Shown here in pieces: positions 14,332 to 14,917 of a stretch of DNA of 14,917 nt. Each line of letters starts with the position of its first letter. The stretch's first letter is position 1. Origin of the DNA: Chthonomonas sp. UBA1950 (GTDB lineage: Bacteria; Armatimonadota; Fimbriimonadia; Fimbriimonadales; Fimbriimonadaceae); NCBI GenBank assembly GCA_002336105.1, contig DDEQ01000038.1, forward strand, positions 1 to 14,917, read 5' to 3'. The notes below the pieces were generated by a model. The model saw only the letters and a list, made by a program, of their open reading frames with translations, did no database searches and was not told where the DNA came from. The translations under genes were made by a program, and so were the position numbers.

Positions 14332-14489
14332 TGGAGTGCGCGGGCTTGACCGCGCTTTCACTCGACGTGTGCGCTGTGCTTCTGCCGTCATTATCGATTT
14401 CGACCCTATCAACGATAACGAGTATCTATCTGCTGGTTAGTCTGCGGCTCCGCCGCGAACACAAAGCGCTCTCAAGCGAGCGCACTCCA
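14332..14489 (+). repeat. REP-like element, copy B (complete, with inverted ends), 5' side of the transposase gene
   Basis: This 158-bp element starts TGGAGTGCGC and ends GCGCACTCCA, perfect 10-bp inverted ends. Similarity between the ends continues inward for about 27 bp (GGGCTTGACCGCGCTTT against CGCTTGAGAGCGCTTTG). Each end folds into its own hairpin: GCGCGG-GCTTGA-CCGCGC (14338-14355) and GCGCTC-TCAAGC-GAGCGC (14466-14483). An internal GCGGC-TCC-GCCGC hairpin lies at 14443-14455. The paired-hairpin design is like a BIME or a small non-autonomous element. Confidence 0.8.
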
Positions 14490-14586
14490 CATTGACTTTG
14501 TCGTGATCGACGAGGGTCTGCGCAAGCAAACAGCGGTCAGTCCTCTCAAGATAATGGGTGGAAACTATCTCGCAGTTCGGGAGGGC
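14490..14586. other. Intergenic spacer downstream of the leucine-rich-repeat gene
   Basis: About 97 nt between the REP element and the stop of the leucine-rich-repeat gene on the minus strand. I see no gene, terminator hairpin or further repeat copy here. Confidence 0.4.
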
Positions 14587-14917
14587 TTACCGAAACTCGT
14601 TGAGGTGATCTGCTGCGATCTGGTCAGGACTCAGGGAAACCTTTTGCAGGTTCAGCAAGCCTTGTAGCGGCGATAGGTCGGAGACTTGGGTGTGCCAGCA
14701 GTTCAGTGTTTGCAGCGCGGTCAACCCTTTTAGCGGCGATAGGTTGGAGACTTGGGAGAAACTGCAGTCCAGTGTTTGCAGCGCGGTCAGCCCTTTTAGC
14801 GGCGATAGGTCGGAGACTTGGGAGTAACTGCAGTACAGGGTTTGCAGCGCGGTCAGCCCTTGTAGCGGCGATAGGTTGGAGACTTGGGAGCTACTGCAGT
14901 TCAGTGTTTGCAGCGCG
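14587..14917 (-). CDS. Leucine-rich-repeat protein, C-terminal part (runs off the window)
   Basis: The minus-strand frame is open from the window edge to TAA at 14587-14589, giving the last 109 residues. It consists of 22-residue repeats of the type LTALQTLxCSxSQVSxLSPLxG, an internalin/SDS22-like leucine-rich repeat with Cys at the usual Asn/Cys position of each unit. Three complete units and a fourth with a changed edge (LLNLQKVSLSPDQIAADHLNEFR) cap the C-terminus. The DNA period is exactly 66 bp. Such repeats usually mediate protein binding; the N-terminus, export signal and partners are outside the window, so no function is assigned. Confidence 0.8.
   Translation of the reverse strand, partial: ALQTLNCSSSQVSNLSPLQGLTALQTLYCSYSQVSDLSPLKGLTALQTLDCSFSQVSNLSPLKGLTALQTLNCWHTQVSDLSPLQGLLNLQKVSLSPDQIAADHLNEFR
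14645..14917 (-). repeat. Tandem 66-bp repeats encoding leucine-rich-repeat units
   Basis: TTTGCAGCGCGGTC(A)-type boundaries recur at 14711, 14777, 14843 and 14909, exactly 66 bp apart, with a degenerate first boundary at 14645. Units differ at only a few positions each, including codons for the residue around the Cys. Confidence 0.85.

Noticed and set aside
13760..14489. Complete IS200/IS605 insertion sequence
   Set aside because: There is no TnpB gene, the protein has RAYT-type sequence, and the flanking repeats occur elsewhere in the window as separate REP-like units and not as simple element ends.
14645..14917. Regular 66-bp repeats as a possible CRISPR array
   Set aside because: There are no distinct repeat and spacer parts; the whole 66-bp unit is repeated and encodes a 22-residue leucine-rich repeat in an open frame.

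Overview
The window looks like chromosomal DNA of a diderm (outer-membrane) bacterium. Supporting signs are a beta-barrel outer-membrane protein, lipoprotein cytochromes and the futalosine route to menaquinone. The mix of genes and dispersed repeats would fit Armatimonadota (Fimbriimonas-like), but that is an impression from gene style and not a demonstrated placement.

Region 1 (21-5832, minus strand) is the most interesting part. It is a four-gene cluster transcribed right to left: a periplasmic decahaem cytochrome of the MtrA/DmsE type, a beta-barrel outer-membrane protein 9 nt downstream, and two tandem paralogous octahaem lipoprotein cytochromes. Together these are the parts of a porin-cytochrome conduit that carries electrons across the outer membrane: periplasmic wire, sheath, and outer-face lipoprotein cytochromes. 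About 26 haems are encoded. Direction (extracellular reduction or Fe(II)-type oxidation) cannot be told from sequence, and the inner-membrane quinone-linked partner is not in the window.

Region 2 (6051-9755, plus strand) holds housekeeping metabolism: a MOFRL-family glycerate 2-kinase, L-arabinose isomerase (araA) and MqnD of the futalosine menaquinone pathway. The divergent region between regions 1 and 2 carries a 12-bp inverted repeat that could be an operator. A 23-bp perfect hairpin ends mqnD and the convergent mannose-1-phosphate guanylyltransferase gene (9832-10908, minus). A secreted transglutaminase-like protein (10989-12260, plus) follows, with its own terminator.

Region 3 (about 12320-14917) is an accessory, repeat-rich zone. 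It has a hypothetical gene coupled by an ATGA overlap to the C-terminal remnant of a large Type II restriction-modification methyltransferase. That remnant carries two inverted GC-rich palindromic repeats kept in frame. Next come a heptamer repeat, then a REP-associated tyrosine transposase (RAYT) flanked by REP-like hairpin elements, one with a compensatory stem change. The window ends in the C-terminus of a leucine-rich-repeat protein built from near-identical 66-bp units.
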